64,000 nt of DNA from Actomonas aquatica. GTDB lineage: Bacteria > Verrucomicrobiota > Verrucomicrobiia > Opitutales > Opitutaceae. The notes below the pieces were generated by a model, which was given only the letters and a program-made list of their open reading frames with translations, did no database searches and had not been told where the DNA came from. The first letter of the stretch is position 1. The number at the start of each line of letters is the position of its first letter. A program made the translations under genes and the position numbers. The stretch spans positions 3,038,001-3,102,000 of the forward strand of contig NZ_CP139781.1 in the NCBI RefSeq assembly GCF_019679435.2. Direction: 5' to 3'. Below, piece by piece: positions 17,714 to 27,207 of this stretch.

Positions 17714-19171
17714 ATGTCCGATTTGTCCCTCCACCCACTGCGCGTCGCCGCCGCATCATTCTCCACCAAAATCGCAGCCGGTCTGCCCACCCGGGGCCGC
17801 ACCGGGGCCCGCGTCGAACGCGTCGTCTCCGACCTCATCACGACCGTGGCCTTGTTCGAGCAGGCTGACCGGAGAATCTGCCTCGTCGAAAGTCCGCTCG
17901 ACATTCGCACCTTCCCGTTCCGCCTGCTGCTCAAGCCGCGCTTGGCCGCAGTGTTCGGGATTCCGGAAGACCAGATCATCCTCTTCTGCGACCACAATCA
18001 TTGCGTGCCCTGTCTTTCGGAACGGCAGGCCAATGATTGGGAGGTTTCTTCCATCCCGCCGCTCGATGCCGACCCGCTCAACGCCCTCGGCGAGGAAGTG
18101 TTGGACGCCATCGTCACTGCCGCCACTCCGCTGCCGGACCGTCTGGAGCCTGCCACCGTTTCCTGGGGCACCGCTCAAGAGACCCGAGTGTCCTACAACC
18201 GCAAAGGCCACTGGCCCGACGGCTCCACCTACTTCATTCGCGAAAAAGAACGCCTGGACCTGGGCGAGGACTACATCGGCTTGATCGATCCCGATGCCGA
18301 TGTCGTGACATTTCACAATGACGCCGGCCAACCCTTGCTGGGGCTCTGCCGCTTTACGGCCCATCCCGTCACCTCCTATCATCCGGAACGCATGACCGCC
18401 ACCGGTGAGTGGAGTCAGTTCGCGGCTGATCACCTGCGCCGCGAGTTTGGCGGCGATACTCCGGTGGCCTTCCTGCAGGGCTGCGCCGGCAACATCAACT
18501 CACGCTATTTTCTCACCGGCGACATCGCCAAATCCGCCGAACTGGGTGACCTCCTCGGCGAATCGTTCCTGCAAGCCTACCGGAAACGCCAGCAGGTCGC
18601 CGTTCCGGAACTCGGCCTGGACCTCCTCGATGTCCAGGTCCCGCTCGCCGCCTTGCCGTCGGTGACCGATCTCGAAGCAGAGCTCGCCGAAATCGACGCC
18701 TTCATCGCCAATCCGCACCTCACCAACACCTACGGCGCCTACACCTGCGTAGGCCTTAATTTTCCCGAGGTGCTCAGCCCGCGCTACCGCGCCCAATTGG
18801 TGAAGGAGATCCGCGGGTGGTATGAATGGGCGCTCTCCATGCACCGGGAGAACCGCCTCCCCGAAATACCTCCCACCCTGCCCATCCGTTGCCCGTTGCT
18901 CCGTTTTGGCGACCTGGCACTGATCGGACTTCCCTTTGAGCCCTTTGTTGAAATCGGTGAGCACCTCAAAGCCGTCTCACCCTTCACCAAACTGTTGCCC
19001 TGCGGTTATGTGAACGAGAGCGAAGGCTACATCCCTCATGCGGATGGTGTCGGCGACCGCGAATACATGAGCAGCTTTTACCGCTATTCGCACTACAACC
19101 CGCCCTTCGCCGCCCCGGCCGGCGACGCCGTGACCGACGCCCTTCGGGCTTACGCCGAACGTCGGGCCTAA
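17714..19171 (+). CDS. Neutral ceramidase-like hydrolase without signal peptide
   Basis: This 485-residue protein is homologous to the exported paralog at 22620-24140. Shared features include YNRxGxxxDGSTYFxREExRxxLGEDxxGxIDP, FTAHPVTSYHPE and FLQGCAGNINSRY, the last matching the nucleophile region of neutral/alkaline ceramidases. The metal-binding region reads FCDHNHC. No signal peptide is visible. A longer open frame upstream is an out-of-frame shadow of the symporter, so the ATG at 17714 is used. True ceramidase activity is doubtful in this setting; the family probably includes amidases acting on glycan-derived compounds. Its stop overlaps the convergent ferritin-like gene by 4 bp. Confidence 0.75.
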   Translation: MSDLSLHPLRVAAASFSTKIAAGLPTRGRTGARVERVVSDLITTVALFEQADRRICLVESPLDIRTFPFRLLLKPRLAAVFGIPEDQIILFCDHNHCVPCLSERQANDWEVSSIPPLDADPLNALGEEVLDAIVTAATPLPDRLEPATVSWGTAQETRVSYNRKGHWPDGSTYFIREKERLDLGEDYIGLIDPDADVVTFHNDAGQPLLGLCRFTAHPVTSYHPERMTATGEWSQFAADHLRREFGGDTPVAFLQGCAGNINSRYFLTGDIAKSAELGDLLGESFLQAYRKRQQVAVPELGLDLLDVQVPLAALPSVTDLEAELAEIDAFIANPHLTNTYGAYTCVGLNFPEVLSPRYRAQLVKEIRGWYEWALSMHRENRLPEIPPTLPIRCPLLRFGDLALIGLPFEPFVEIGEHLKAVSPFTKLLPCGYVNESEGYIPHADGVGDREYMSSFYRYSHYNPPFAAPAGDAVTDALRAYAERRA

Positions 19172-20397
19172 CTCGCCCGCGCGGACGCCCGCGCCGCCGG
19201 TCGATAGGCCTCCGCCAGGACCGTTGCCCGCCAGTTACGCAGATCGACCTGAACTTGATCGTAGGAACGTGGTTCGCCCGTCTCTTCGATCATGACCGGG
19301 ATCCACTTGGTGCTATATCGCACGTGCTGCGTCTCGTCGGCGATGTCGTAACTCCACGCCATCGCACTCGTGGCATCTTTCTCCGCGACCGCCTCCTTGA
19401 GACCGGCGTGTTTGCCCGGAAAGGCATCAGCCTCCTGAGTGGTCAACGCCGCATAGCGATCGAGCGGCGTCAGCGTTTGACGCATGGCGTAAGCCTTGGT
19501 CGACAGGCCCGACGCTTCCACCGACACACCGAGCTCCGCCAGCTTGCGGGCCCCAAACAACGCGTGCCGGCATTCATCCCACATGTGCCGACTCGCATCG
19601 AAGAAGAACTCCCACGGCATGTCCGGCGCATCAAACAACAGCGCCGCACAGGAATCCGCCGCCTGCACTTCCTGGAGAAAATTCACCGCGATGTAGCGCG
19701 AACGTTCGGTGTAGTCTGCATCATCAGCCGGCGCTTCCGGCCCAAATTCCAGCAGCGTAAACCCAGCCGGAATTTCGGCATCCGGCAGCGGCAATCGCCC
19801 GATCCGCCGCCCGCCACGACAGACTTCGCCGGTCCGTCCCGCATGCGTGCTCAATACGACCACAAGATCCTCGAGGAGCGCGTCAACTTCGACGCCAAAC
19901 GCCTCACTCTCCGGACTTGGTTCCGCCGCACGCCACGCCGACGCCTGCTCGGCCAAGGCCCGGAGTTCATCGCGATCGGTCTCGAGCAGAGGTTGGCTGG
20001 GTTGGTCGTAGATCGTCGCGTTTTCCCGCAAGTATCCATCGATGGCAGCAGCCAAAGCAGACGGCACCGCCTGTAGCGCGGTGCGCACAAAAGCATCGTG
20101 ATCCGGGGCATGACAGAGCCGATCCAACAGGGTCCGCCCGGCACTCCAACTGGCCACATGTTTGGCCGGCCAAGACAACCCGAGCTCGCGGCCCCGTTGC
20201 CGCAGGTCCTGCACCCGTCGAAACTGTCGGAAAATGATGCCCGGCAGCGTCTGGCGAAGTTGCCAATCGGTGATTCCCGGCAAGAAGCCTGCCTGCAGGC
20301 GGGCCAGCTCCGTCTGGAAATCGGCCAGGTTTTTGATGAAAAGCCCGCGCACGCGCGGGTTTACTTCACGGGCGAGGGGGTCGGTGGGTCGGCTCAT
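19168..20397 (-). CDS. DUF455-like / ferritin-like domain protein
   Basis: The 409-residue protein has a C-terminal helical domain with WEFFFDASRHMWDECRHALFG, an E...DExxH-type diiron signature seen in ferritin-like DUF455 proteins. A helical N-terminal half (residues 1-200) has no recognisable motif. It overlaps the upstream propeller gene by 32 bp and is the last gene of a seven-gene minus-strand operon. Ferritin-like oxygenases in catabolic clusters may act on nitrogen- or carbon-containing groups, but nothing in the sequence defines a substrate. The start at 20397 is supported by coding character beginning there. Confidence 0.65.
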   Translation of the reverse strand: MSRPTDPLAREVNPRVRGLFIKNLADFQTELARLQAGFLPGITDWQLRQTLPGIIFRQFRRVQDLRQRGRELGLSWPAKHVASWSAGRTLLDRLCHAPDHDAFVRTALQAVPSALAAAIDGYLRENATIYDQPSQPLLETDRDELRALAEQASAWRAAEPSPESEAFGVEVDALLEDLVVVLSTHAGRTGEVCRGGRRIGRLPLPDAEIPAGFTLLEFGPEAPADDADYTERSRYIAVNFLQEVQAADSCAALLFDAPDMPWEFFFDASRHMWDECRHALFGARKLAELGVSVEASGLSTKAYAMRQTLTPLDRYAALTTQEADAFPGKHAGLKEAVAEKDATSAMAWSYDIADETQHVRYSTKWIPVMIEETGEPRSYDQVQVDLRNWRATVLAEAYRPAARASARAS

Positions 20398-21925
20398 GTT
20401 GAATGGTGTTGGGCGCAGAGTTTTGAGCCGCGTTGGCTTCTTCAGTCGCAAAAGCAAAGGCGAACAAATCGGCGTCTTGCAGTTCGATGCGCAATCGCAC
20501 CACTCGCCCTGCCAAAGCACTGAGATCGACCTCGCCCTGCCAATCGACCCAGCCCGCGATTTCGTCCCCCACCACCAGTCGGGAGTCCGCCAGCGCAAAT
20601 CCATCGATCGGCTCACCGGCTGCATCTTGCAGCTCAAACCGCAGACTGCCCGCCGCCGAAGTGGCGTAGTTGATCTCAAGGCGATTGCCGCTGAATCGAA
20701 TCGGACGGCTCAGCCATTCGCCAGTTTTGTAGCCGGCGTGCAACGAGGCGAAACCATCCGTGCGCAGCGTGTAGCGCGCCATGTGTTGATCGGGCTGACC
20801 GTAACGGCGCTGCACAAAAAACGACATCTCCCGCGGTCCGGTCGGAATGATGCCCAGCGCTGGATAGTTGTTGCGCGAAGTCCAGTTTTCCCAGCCCGGC
20901 CCCGGTCGCAAAAAGCTCTCCACAAAGGTCCGCTGGTAAGTCAGGTCCCCCCGGGTGGTCAGTAACACCCCATCGGATACGTCGCGGTAATAGTCGGGAT
21001 CGACGCCAAGCCGCGCGGCCATTCCATCGGTGACCACTTGCCGGCCTTCGACGAGGCGCCCGGCAATGCCGACGTAGAGGTGCGGCGCACGGAAGTAAGG
21101 CGTCGTTTGGTTGGTGTAGATCTGCTCGGGCGGAGCGGCATCACCGTCGGCATCAAGAAACGCCATCGGCCCCTCATCATGCCACGTCACAAAATCGAGA
21201 CTGGTGGCCCGGGACACCCAACGCACACGCCGCCCGTCCTCAAAATCACGGAAGCTTCGGTAATAGCAGACATACTTAGCCTCCGCTTCCGACCAGAAGA
21301 CCACGTTGAGCGAATCGTAACGATAATCGTCCGTGATCGGCATCATCGGCTCGCCCGCCATGAACGGCGTCCAGTTAACCCCGTCCGCGGAAACGAAACG
21401 TCGCAGACCACTCGTCTGGATTCCTCCGACCGCTTTCCAACGCTCCTCCGCCGGCGCCGCCGGATTGAGATCGTAAAACACATTCAGGTTGTGCGATGCC
21501 GGTGCATGCTCCCGCAGCACGATATTGTCCGCCGGCTTTGACCACGTAACCCCGTCGGTTGAAGTCGCATAAGCGGTCACATCGAGGCCTTCCGCCGCCC
21601 GCGACGGCGTGGGCAGCCCACGATAATAGGCGCGAAATCCCTCGCCGGGCACGGTCACGATACTCACGTAGCCGGCAAAGGCTCCTTCATGCGGTCGATC
21701 AAAGTTAAAGGCCCTTCCGGCCAAACGCGGCGTCTGTGCCCGCCACTCCACGTGCTCAGCTTTAGCAGTCAGAAAGTCGTCAACAAAGAGTTCCCGCCGC
21801 GTGCCCAAATCAATCACCTCTGCCGACGCGAACGTCCCCGCCAACGCACTTATGATCAGCCCGGCCTTCCGTCGCCATGAGCACCGCCGCTGTATCCACT
21901 TTAGCACCACATTGCCTCCGCTCAT
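20366..21925 (-). CDS. Predicted secreted GH32/43-like propeller protein, paralog 3
   Basis: About 519 residues when starting at the ATG (21925) that overlaps the stop of the acyltransferase gene (ATGA). The N-terminus has a hydrophobic segment (about 17-31) and DLGTRRELFVDDFLTAKAEH. The body has YATSTDGVTWSKP, YRYDSLNVVFWS and YFRAPHLYVGIAG; the C-terminal beta-sandwich has NYATSAAGSLRFELQDAAG. It is the most divergent in its first strands (EWRAQTPRLAGRAFN), suggesting a different ligand. Member of the seven-gene operon. Confidence 0.78.
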   Translation of the reverse strand: MSGGNVVLKWIQRRCSWRRKAGLIISALAGTFASAEVIDLGTRRELFVDDFLTAKAEHVEWRAQTPRLAGRAFNFDRPHEGAFAGYVSIVTVPGEGFRAYYRGLPTPSRAAEGLDVTAYATSTDGVTWSKPADNIVLREHAPASHNLNVFYDLNPAAPAEERWKAVGGIQTSGLRRFVSADGVNWTPFMAGEPMMPITDDYRYDSLNVVFWSEAEAKYVCYYRSFRDFEDGRRVRWVSRATSLDFVTWHDEGPMAFLDADGDAAPPEQIYTNQTTPYFRAPHLYVGIAGRLVEGRQVVTDGMAARLGVDPDYYRDVSDGVLLTTRGDLTYQRTFVESFLRPGPGWENWTSRNNYPALGIIPTGPREMSFFVQRRYGQPDQHMARYTLRTDGFASLHAGYKTGEWLSRPIRFSGNRLEINYATSAAGSLRFELQDAAGEPIDGFALADSRLVVGDEIAGWVDWQGEVDLSALAGRVVRLRIELQDADLFAFAFATEEANAAQNSAPNTIQHEPTHRPPRP

Positions 21926-22596
21926 GCCTCCGCCGAGGGGTCGAAGCCTTCGGGCCAGGGTTCGGGATTCGGACGCTGGTCCCACAGATCGGCGCCGCCA
22001 AAGATCTGGGCCGGGTCATTGCCGGCGCCAAATTCAGCCGGCAAGGGACGCACCTGCGCCGGACAACCGAGGGCCAGGGAGTTGGGCGGCACATCCTTCA
22101 TCACCACCGCACCGGCGGCGATGAAGGCATTGTCCCCGATGGTGACGCCGGGACCAATCGTCACGCCCCCGCCGATCACGACATGGTTACCGATCATCGG
22201 CCCCTGCACGCCGGCTTTGCGCATGGGCAGCTTGGCATTGAGCAGGTTGGTCCCCGGGCCGATGAACACCATGTTGCCGATGGTCGTCGTGCTGGGGATA
22301 TAGACATGCGCCATGATCTTCACTCCGGTGCCAATGGTGACGCGCCCTTCCAAGGTGGAGCCATGCAGGATCACCACCCGATCGCCAATGGTGCATTCCG
22401 CGCGGATCGTGGCGTTGTGACCGCAGCTAAAATGGTCCCCGATCACCGTGTCGGCATAGACCACCGCGCCACTGTGAAAGCGCGCCCGTCGCCCGATGCG
22501 AGCGGGTTCACGACAGCCGGGGTAACGATAACCGAGCTGCACTTGGGGAGCGACCTCACTGTCGGCTCCCAGTTCGTAAAAAGCTTCGGAAGACAT
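21922..22596 (-). CDS. Left-handed beta-helix (hexapeptide-repeat) acyltransferase
   Basis: This 224-residue protein consists largely of hexapeptide repeats (IGDHFSCGHNATIRAECTIG, ITIGTG-type turns, IGGGVTIGPGVTIGDN) from about residue 40 to 190, the fold of sugar O/N-acetyltransferases and related enzymes. AAGAVVMKDVPPNSLALGCPA is a classic acetyltransferase C-terminal coil. Start at 22596; upstream in-frame TTG is less likely. Gap of 23 bp to the ceramidase-like gene upstream and ATGA overlap with the propeller gene downstream. Possible role: acetylation of a released sugar to detoxify or mark it, inferred. Confidence 0.85.
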   Translation of the reverse strand: MSSEAFYELGADSEVAPQVQLGYRYPGCREPARIGRRARFHSGAVVYADTVIGDHFSCGHNATIRAECTIGDRVVILHGSTLEGRVTIGTGVKIMAHVYIPSTTTIGNMVFIGPGTNLLNAKLPMRKAGVQGPMIGNHVVIGGGVTIGPGVTIGDNAFIAAGAVVMKDVPPNSLALGCPAQVRPLPAEFGAGNDPAQIFGGADLWDQRPNPEPWPEGFDPSAEA

Positions 22597-22619
22597 GACG
22601 GGACGCTCAGCCAAAACCG

Positions 22620-24140
22620 TTACCGATGCAAACTGCGCAGCGCGGCCACCGCATCGTCCGCCGCAGCATCTGCGCCCGGTTCCGCGTAAGGTGGTCGTCC
22701 GTGCAGATAGCGATAAAACCCGGCCTGATATTCCAGGTCACCCACCGCCGTGGCATCGGGAATGTAGCCTTGCGCGCCTTCCACGTAAGCCGCGGTCAAC
22801 ACGAGTGCCTGCGGTGCTTCCTGACGGATCTTAAAACCCGTGCGCACGAATGCCTCAAAGGGCAGACCCACGATCCCCACCCCGCCCAGCTGTGCGGCGA
22901 CGATGCCCATCTCCACTTCGCGTGGCAGCTCATCGGCCGTGCCGGCTTGGCGTTGTTCCAACGCCCATGCATACCAACGCCGCACCGGAGCGACCAGCTT
23001 TGAACGATAGATCGGGCTCAGCGCACGAGGAAAGTTGAGTCCGACGCAGGACAGAGTGTCCTCGTCGCCGGCTTCCGCCCGCACAACAAAAGCATCAATC
23101 TCAGCGAGAGATGCCTGCAGGCTTTCGATCGTCGGCAGCGGAGCCAACGGCACGGTGGCAGTCGCCCGCTTCCAGACAAAATCACTGTCTGTCGCCGGGC
23201 GGGCGGCATCGGCCGCCTTGATGAAGGTTTCGCTCAAATACGCCGCCATTTGATGCGCCTGCTCCATCGTGCCGGTGAGCATAAACTTCGAATTAATGTC
23301 GCCCGCGCAGCCTTGCAGAAACGCCACCGGAGCGCCGCCGAGATGCTCCGAAAGCGCAGTGGTCGCGAGCTGCGGCCACTGGCCAAAGGCCATCGGATCC
23401 TCGGGGTTGTAGGCCGTCACCGGGTGACCGGTGAACAGTGCCAGTGCCGCCACCGCCGCACCATCTTTGCCGCGCAGGAGCACGACCGGAGCCAGCGGGT
23501 CGATCTGCCCCACAAAATCCTCCCCCAACAACGCCCGGTCTTCCTCGCGCATGAAATAGGTGCTGCCGTCTTCACGCTGACCGCGGCGATTGTAGGTCAT
23601 GCGGTGTTCTTCCGCTACGCCCCAGGCGACCGTCACCGGCACGAGCTTCGCCCGCAGGCCACTCGCACTGCGGCGCAATCCATCGATCATCGCCTGACCA
23701 ATGTCATTGGCCTCGCCCGTCGGATCCCCATCAGGTCCCGGCGCAATGTGCATCGCCGGCACCGAATGATCGTGGGACGACGCGAGCACGATCTCAGCCG
23801 GCGTCAAATCAAGCGCATCACTCAGAATAGCCTTGGCGGCGTTCTGCAGCGGCCGACGCGAATCAAACGGAAACGGCGTTGCAAACAACGCCATGCGCTG
23901 GTCGCCCTGCTCAATCAGGATGATCGTGCTTTTGAGATCACTCTCCACTCGGTTGATCTTCATCCCCGTCGCGGTGAAGTCGGCGGGCACGCCGACCTCG
24001 GGTTCCAGAGCAAACGTTACGGCAGCAGCCTGCAGCGACGGAGACTTGGCTTGGGCAAGTGAAGTCATGGCAGTAAAAGCGAAGAGAACGGTCAGGCTAC
24101 CGACGAGGCGGCGCCACGTTGAGCGGGAAGGGACACACAT
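22620..24140 (-). CDS. Exported neutral ceramidase-like hydrolase
   Basis: The 506-residue protein has a signal peptide (hydrophobic residues about 13-31, ALA-like cleavage near AQAKS). It has the ceramidase-family N-terminal domain: VLASSHDHSVPA with metal-binding His residues, YNRRGQREDGSTYFMRE, FTGHPVTAYNPE and FLQGCAGDINSKFMLTG. It is a paralog of the cytoplasmic-looking gene at 17714. Its stop lies 23 bp before the acyltransferase start and its ATG is 5 bp after the propeller stop, in the same operon. An exported amidase or esterase removing N-acyl or similar groups is possible; the substrate is unproven. Confidence 0.8.
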   Translation of the reverse strand: MCVPSRSTWRRLVGSLTVLFAFTAMTSLAQAKSPSLQAAAVTFALEPEVGVPADFTATGMKINRVESDLKSTIILIEQGDQRMALFATPFPFDSRRPLQNAAKAILSDALDLTPAEIVLASSHDHSVPAMHIAPGPDGDPTGEANDIGQAMIDGLRRSASGLRAKLVPVTVAWGVAEEHRMTYNRRGQREDGSTYFMREEDRALLGEDFVGQIDPLAPVVLLRGKDGAAVAALALFTGHPVTAYNPEDPMAFGQWPQLATTALSEHLGGAPVAFLQGCAGDINSKFMLTGTMEQAHQMAAYLSETFIKAADAARPATDSDFVWKRATATVPLAPLPTIESLQASLAEIDAFVVRAEAGDEDTLSCVGLNFPRALSPIYRSKLVAPVRRWYAWALEQRQAGTADELPREVEMGIVAAQLGGVGIVGLPFEAFVRTGFKIRQEAPQALVLTAAYVEGAQGYIPDATAVGDLEYQAGFYRYLHGRPPYAEPGADAAADDAVAALRSLHR

Positions 24141-24145
24141 CGGAG

Positions 24146-25660
24146 TCAGCGGTGAAAGCGATAGGCGTAGAGATCGGCATCCTGCAGGGTAAACCGCAGG
24201 CGGACTGGCTGCCCGGCGAATTCTGCAACGTCATCGCGACCGACCCAGGTGACGCTGCGATCGATATCGTCGCCAATGAGTTCCTCGCTCGTGGCCAGCG
24301 TTTCACCATAAATATCCACCAACTCCACCGTCACCCCACCGGCGGCGGAGGTGGCAAAATTGAGGTCCAGGTTTCCCCCTGCAAAGGTGATCGGTTTGGT
24401 GAGCAGGGTGCCGCCTTCGTAGCCACCGTGCGCAGCGCTGAAACCATCCGTTCGCACCACGTGACGACGCAGGAAACAACTCGGCATCATGTAGTGAGTC
24501 ACAGCGTAGAATGACATTTCGCCATCTCCGGTCGGCACCACACCGAGCGTCGGCGAGTTGTTGCGCGCATGCCACGCGTAGGGATCACGTCCCGGACGCA
24601 GGAAGGACTCCATGAAGGTGCGATCATAACCCAATCCGCCGCGCGAGGTCATGAAGACCGCATCGGACACCCCGTGAGCCTGCGACGGGTCGACGCCCCA
24701 CTCGATCTGTTGTTCCGGCGAATAAGCCTGACGGTCCGGCCAAAAGCGGAAGGGCAAGGCGACCAGCAGATGCGGCGCCCGGAAATAGGGATGCGTGCCA
24801 TTGGTGTAGAGGTGTTCCAAAGGCGCGTCGCCGAAATGCATGCGCTCGGGTTCCGACCAATTGGTGAAGTCCTTGGACACCGAACGGCTCACCGTGCGAA
24901 TGCCCGCATAAGTCGGCTTGCCGGGCACCCCACCCTCGCTCCAAGTGCGCAGGTAGATCGCGTATTGCTCCTCGGCCGGCACCCAGATGAGCACGTTTTG
25001 TGAATCCAGCGCGTAGCCCGGCAGGATGGGTTGCGGCGCCGCAAGCTTCCAGTGGATGCCATCGGCCGAAACGTAACGGTAGAGTCCGCCGCTCACGCTG
25101 GCCTGGGCCGGGTCGGGCACCAAGTCACTGTTGTCGTGAAACACGCCACCCACGCCCTTGTAACGCTCCGCCGCGGGCACTCCGGGACGGTCATCGAGGA
25201 AGGGCGAGAAGTTGTGGGAAACCCGTTTGGCGAGATCGGGCGCCAGGATGACATTGGTCTTACGCCCCTTGTATTCGAAGATATCGAGTTCCGGCTTCAC
25301 CCAGTTCACCCCATCAGTGCTTTCCGCATAACACGTGACCTCGAGCGGGGTGCCATTCTCGCGCTCCGGCAACATGCCCCGGTAATAAAGCCGGTAGAGG
25401 TCCCCGTCTTTAATGACCGTGGTGTAGTTGACCGCGTGTTCCCACGGTTCATCAAACTGCATCACCGCTTCGGCTTCGCGGGTGCGAGCCAACTGCAGAC
25501 GCACGCCGTTCATCGAATCAATGAGCGTGCGATCCGCGAAGAGTTCACGGCGTTCGCCGATCGGCGTGGCGTCGGCAGCAAGGGAGAGGTGGGCTTGGGC
25601 AAGCAGGAGAGACAAAGCAGAGAGGATGAGCTGGCGGGAACGAGGGAGGAAGGAACGCAT
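24146..25660 (-). CDS. Predicted secreted GH32/43-like propeller protein, paralog 4
   Basis: The 504-residue protein starts at 25660, giving a clear signal peptide (LILSALSLLLAQAHLSLA). PIGERRELFADRTLIDSMNGV begins the mature domain; YTTVIKDGDLYRLYYRG, YAESTDGVNWVKPELDIFEY and RTFMESFLRPGRDPYAWHARN follow. The C-terminal beta-sandwich ends in LYAYRFHR. It is closest to the neighbour at 25678 (shared MNGV/MDGV, KTNVILAPD and HNFSP regions), indicating tandem duplication. Spacing of 5 bp to the ceramidase-like gene downstream. Confidence 0.8.
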   Translation of the reverse strand: MRSFLPRSRQLILSALSLLLAQAHLSLAADATPIGERRELFADRTLIDSMNGVRLQLARTREAEAVMQFDEPWEHAVNYTTVIKDGDLYRLYYRGMLPERENGTPLEVTCYAESTDGVNWVKPELDIFEYKGRKTNVILAPDLAKRVSHNFSPFLDDRPGVPAAERYKGVGGVFHDNSDLVPDPAQASVSGGLYRYVSADGIHWKLAAPQPILPGYALDSQNVLIWVPAEEQYAIYLRTWSEGGVPGKPTYAGIRTVSRSVSKDFTNWSEPERMHFGDAPLEHLYTNGTHPYFRAPHLLVALPFRFWPDRQAYSPEQQIEWGVDPSQAHGVSDAVFMTSRGGLGYDRTFMESFLRPGRDPYAWHARNNSPTLGVVPTGDGEMSFYAVTHYMMPSCFLRRHVVRTDGFSAAHGGYEGGTLLTKPITFAGGNLDLNFATSAAGGVTVELVDIYGETLATSEELIGDDIDRSVTWVGRDDVAEFAGQPVRLRFTLQDADLYAYRFHR

Positions 25661-25677
25661 GAGGATCGAGGGGGGTC

Positions 25678-27207
25678 TTAGGGTTGAAATTGAAACGCGT
25701 AGAGGTCGGCGTCTTGCAGCGTGAAACGCAGTCGCACTGGCTGGCCGGATTGGGCGGCGACCACGGTCCCGTTGCTCCACGTGACGATCCGTTCCAGGTC
25801 GTCACCAATGAGCTCATCGCTGCGGGCCAACACTATGCCGTCGGCGTCCAGAAGTTCCACCTGCACGAACCCGGCCGCAGAGGTGGCAAAATTGAGATTC
25901 AACCGGTCTCCGGTGTAGCGAAACGGTTTCGTCAGCAAACTGCCCGGAGCGTAGTCTGCGCGCACGGCGGCGAAACCATCCGGACGCAGGGTGTAGCGCC
26001 GCAGCTGCGCGCTGGGCATCGTGTAGTGCGTGGTGGTGTAGAACGAAATCGTGTCGCCACCATCGGTCGGAACCACCCCCACCGCCGGCGCATTGTTGCG
26101 CGCATGCCAGTTGAACAGATCGCGACCGGGGCGAATGAAGGACTGCATAAACGTCCGATCGTAACGGGTGCCGCCACGCGAGGTCATGAGCACGGCGTCT
26201 GATACGCCCTTGAGCTGACCGGGATGCACCCCGGCTTCGACGAACACCTCCTCCGCGTAAGCCCGTCGCTCCGGCCAGAAACGAAACGGCAGAGCAATCA
26301 GCAGATGAGGAGCGCGAAAATAGGGCGTGGTCGCGTTGGTGTAGATGTGCTCGGGCGGCGCGTCTCCGTAACTCATGGGCTCCGGCTTCGACCAGTGGAT
26401 AAAATCCCGCGACGTCGCCCGGCTCACCGTCCGGTAACCGGCGAAACCGGGATTGTCGGGCGTGCCTCCTTCCGTCCACGTGCGCAGATAAACCGCGTAA
26501 ACCTCTTCCTCCGGCAACCACGTGAGCACATTGAGCGAGTCGAGCGCATAACCATCAAAGAGCGCCGGCCCTGGCAATACTTCCCAGTGTATTCCATCGG
26601 CGGATACGAGACGCTGCAGGCCACCGGTCGCGACCACTTCGTCGCCGCTGCCGTGCTCAAAACGACCGGTCTCCACGCTGAGCACCGGCCGGTTGCCCCC
26701 GCGTCCGCCCACCGCTTTGTAACGCTGCGAGGCGGGCACCCCGGGGCGGTCATCCAGCATCGGCGAAAAGTTGTGAGAAATCCGACGGGCGTCGGGCGGC
26801 AGGATGATATTGGTCTTCCTCCCCGCGTAGTCGTGGATGTTCAGCTCCGGTTTCCTCCAGTGAATGCCATCCGTGCTCTCGGCGTAGCAGGTGACCTCGA
26901 TGTCGGCCGGGTCTGTCAGGCCCGCCGCCGGCACACCGCCGCGGTAATACAGCCGGTAGACGCCGCCATCCTTGATTACCGTGGTGTAAACCACCGCCTG
27001 ATCCCACGGATCCTCGAAGATGAGCACCGGGCCCTCGTCGCGCGGACGGGCCAATTCCATGCGCACCCCATCCATCGATTCGACCAAGGCCCGGTCTACA
27101 AATAGTTCCCGTCGCGAGCCGATATCCGGCCAAGTCTCAGCCACCGCCGGAGCGGTCACCGTAGCGACGATCAGGAGCGAGAAACAAAGCGAGCGAAGGG
27201 AGTTCAT
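25678..27207 (-). CDS. Predicted secreted GH32/43-like propeller protein, paralog 5
   Basis: 509 residues with a signal peptide (about 1-23) and WPDIGSRRELFVDRALVESMDGV. Blade motifs parallel paralog 4 (YTTVIKDGGVYRLYYRGG, YAESTDGIHWRKPELNIHDY, RTFMQSFIRPGRDLFNWHARN). The C-terminus ends DADLYAFQFQP. Its ATG overlaps the TGA of the upstream paralog (ATGA). A probable tandem duplicate of the downstream gene that has diverged in an insertion around residues 170-200. Confidence 0.8.
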   Translation of the reverse strand: MNSLRSLCFSLLIVATVTAPAVAETWPDIGSRRELFVDRALVESMDGVRMELARPRDEGPVLIFEDPWDQAVVYTTVIKDGGVYRLYYRGGVPAAGLTDPADIEVTCYAESTDGIHWRKPELNIHDYAGRKTNIILPPDARRISHNFSPMLDDRPGVPASQRYKAVGGRGGNRPVLSVETGRFEHGSGDEVVATGGLQRLVSADGIHWEVLPGPALFDGYALDSLNVLTWLPEEEVYAVYLRTWTEGGTPDNPGFAGYRTVSRATSRDFIHWSKPEPMSYGDAPPEHIYTNATTPYFRAPHLLIALPFRFWPERRAYAEEVFVEAGVHPGQLKGVSDAVLMTSRGGTRYDRTFMQSFIRPGRDLFNWHARNNAPAVGVVPTDGGDTISFYTTTHYTMPSAQLRRYTLRPDGFAAVRADYAPGSLLTKPFRYTGDRLNLNFATSAAGFVQVELLDADGIVLARSDELIGDDLERIVTWSNGTVVAAQSGQPVRLRFTLQDADLYAFQFQP

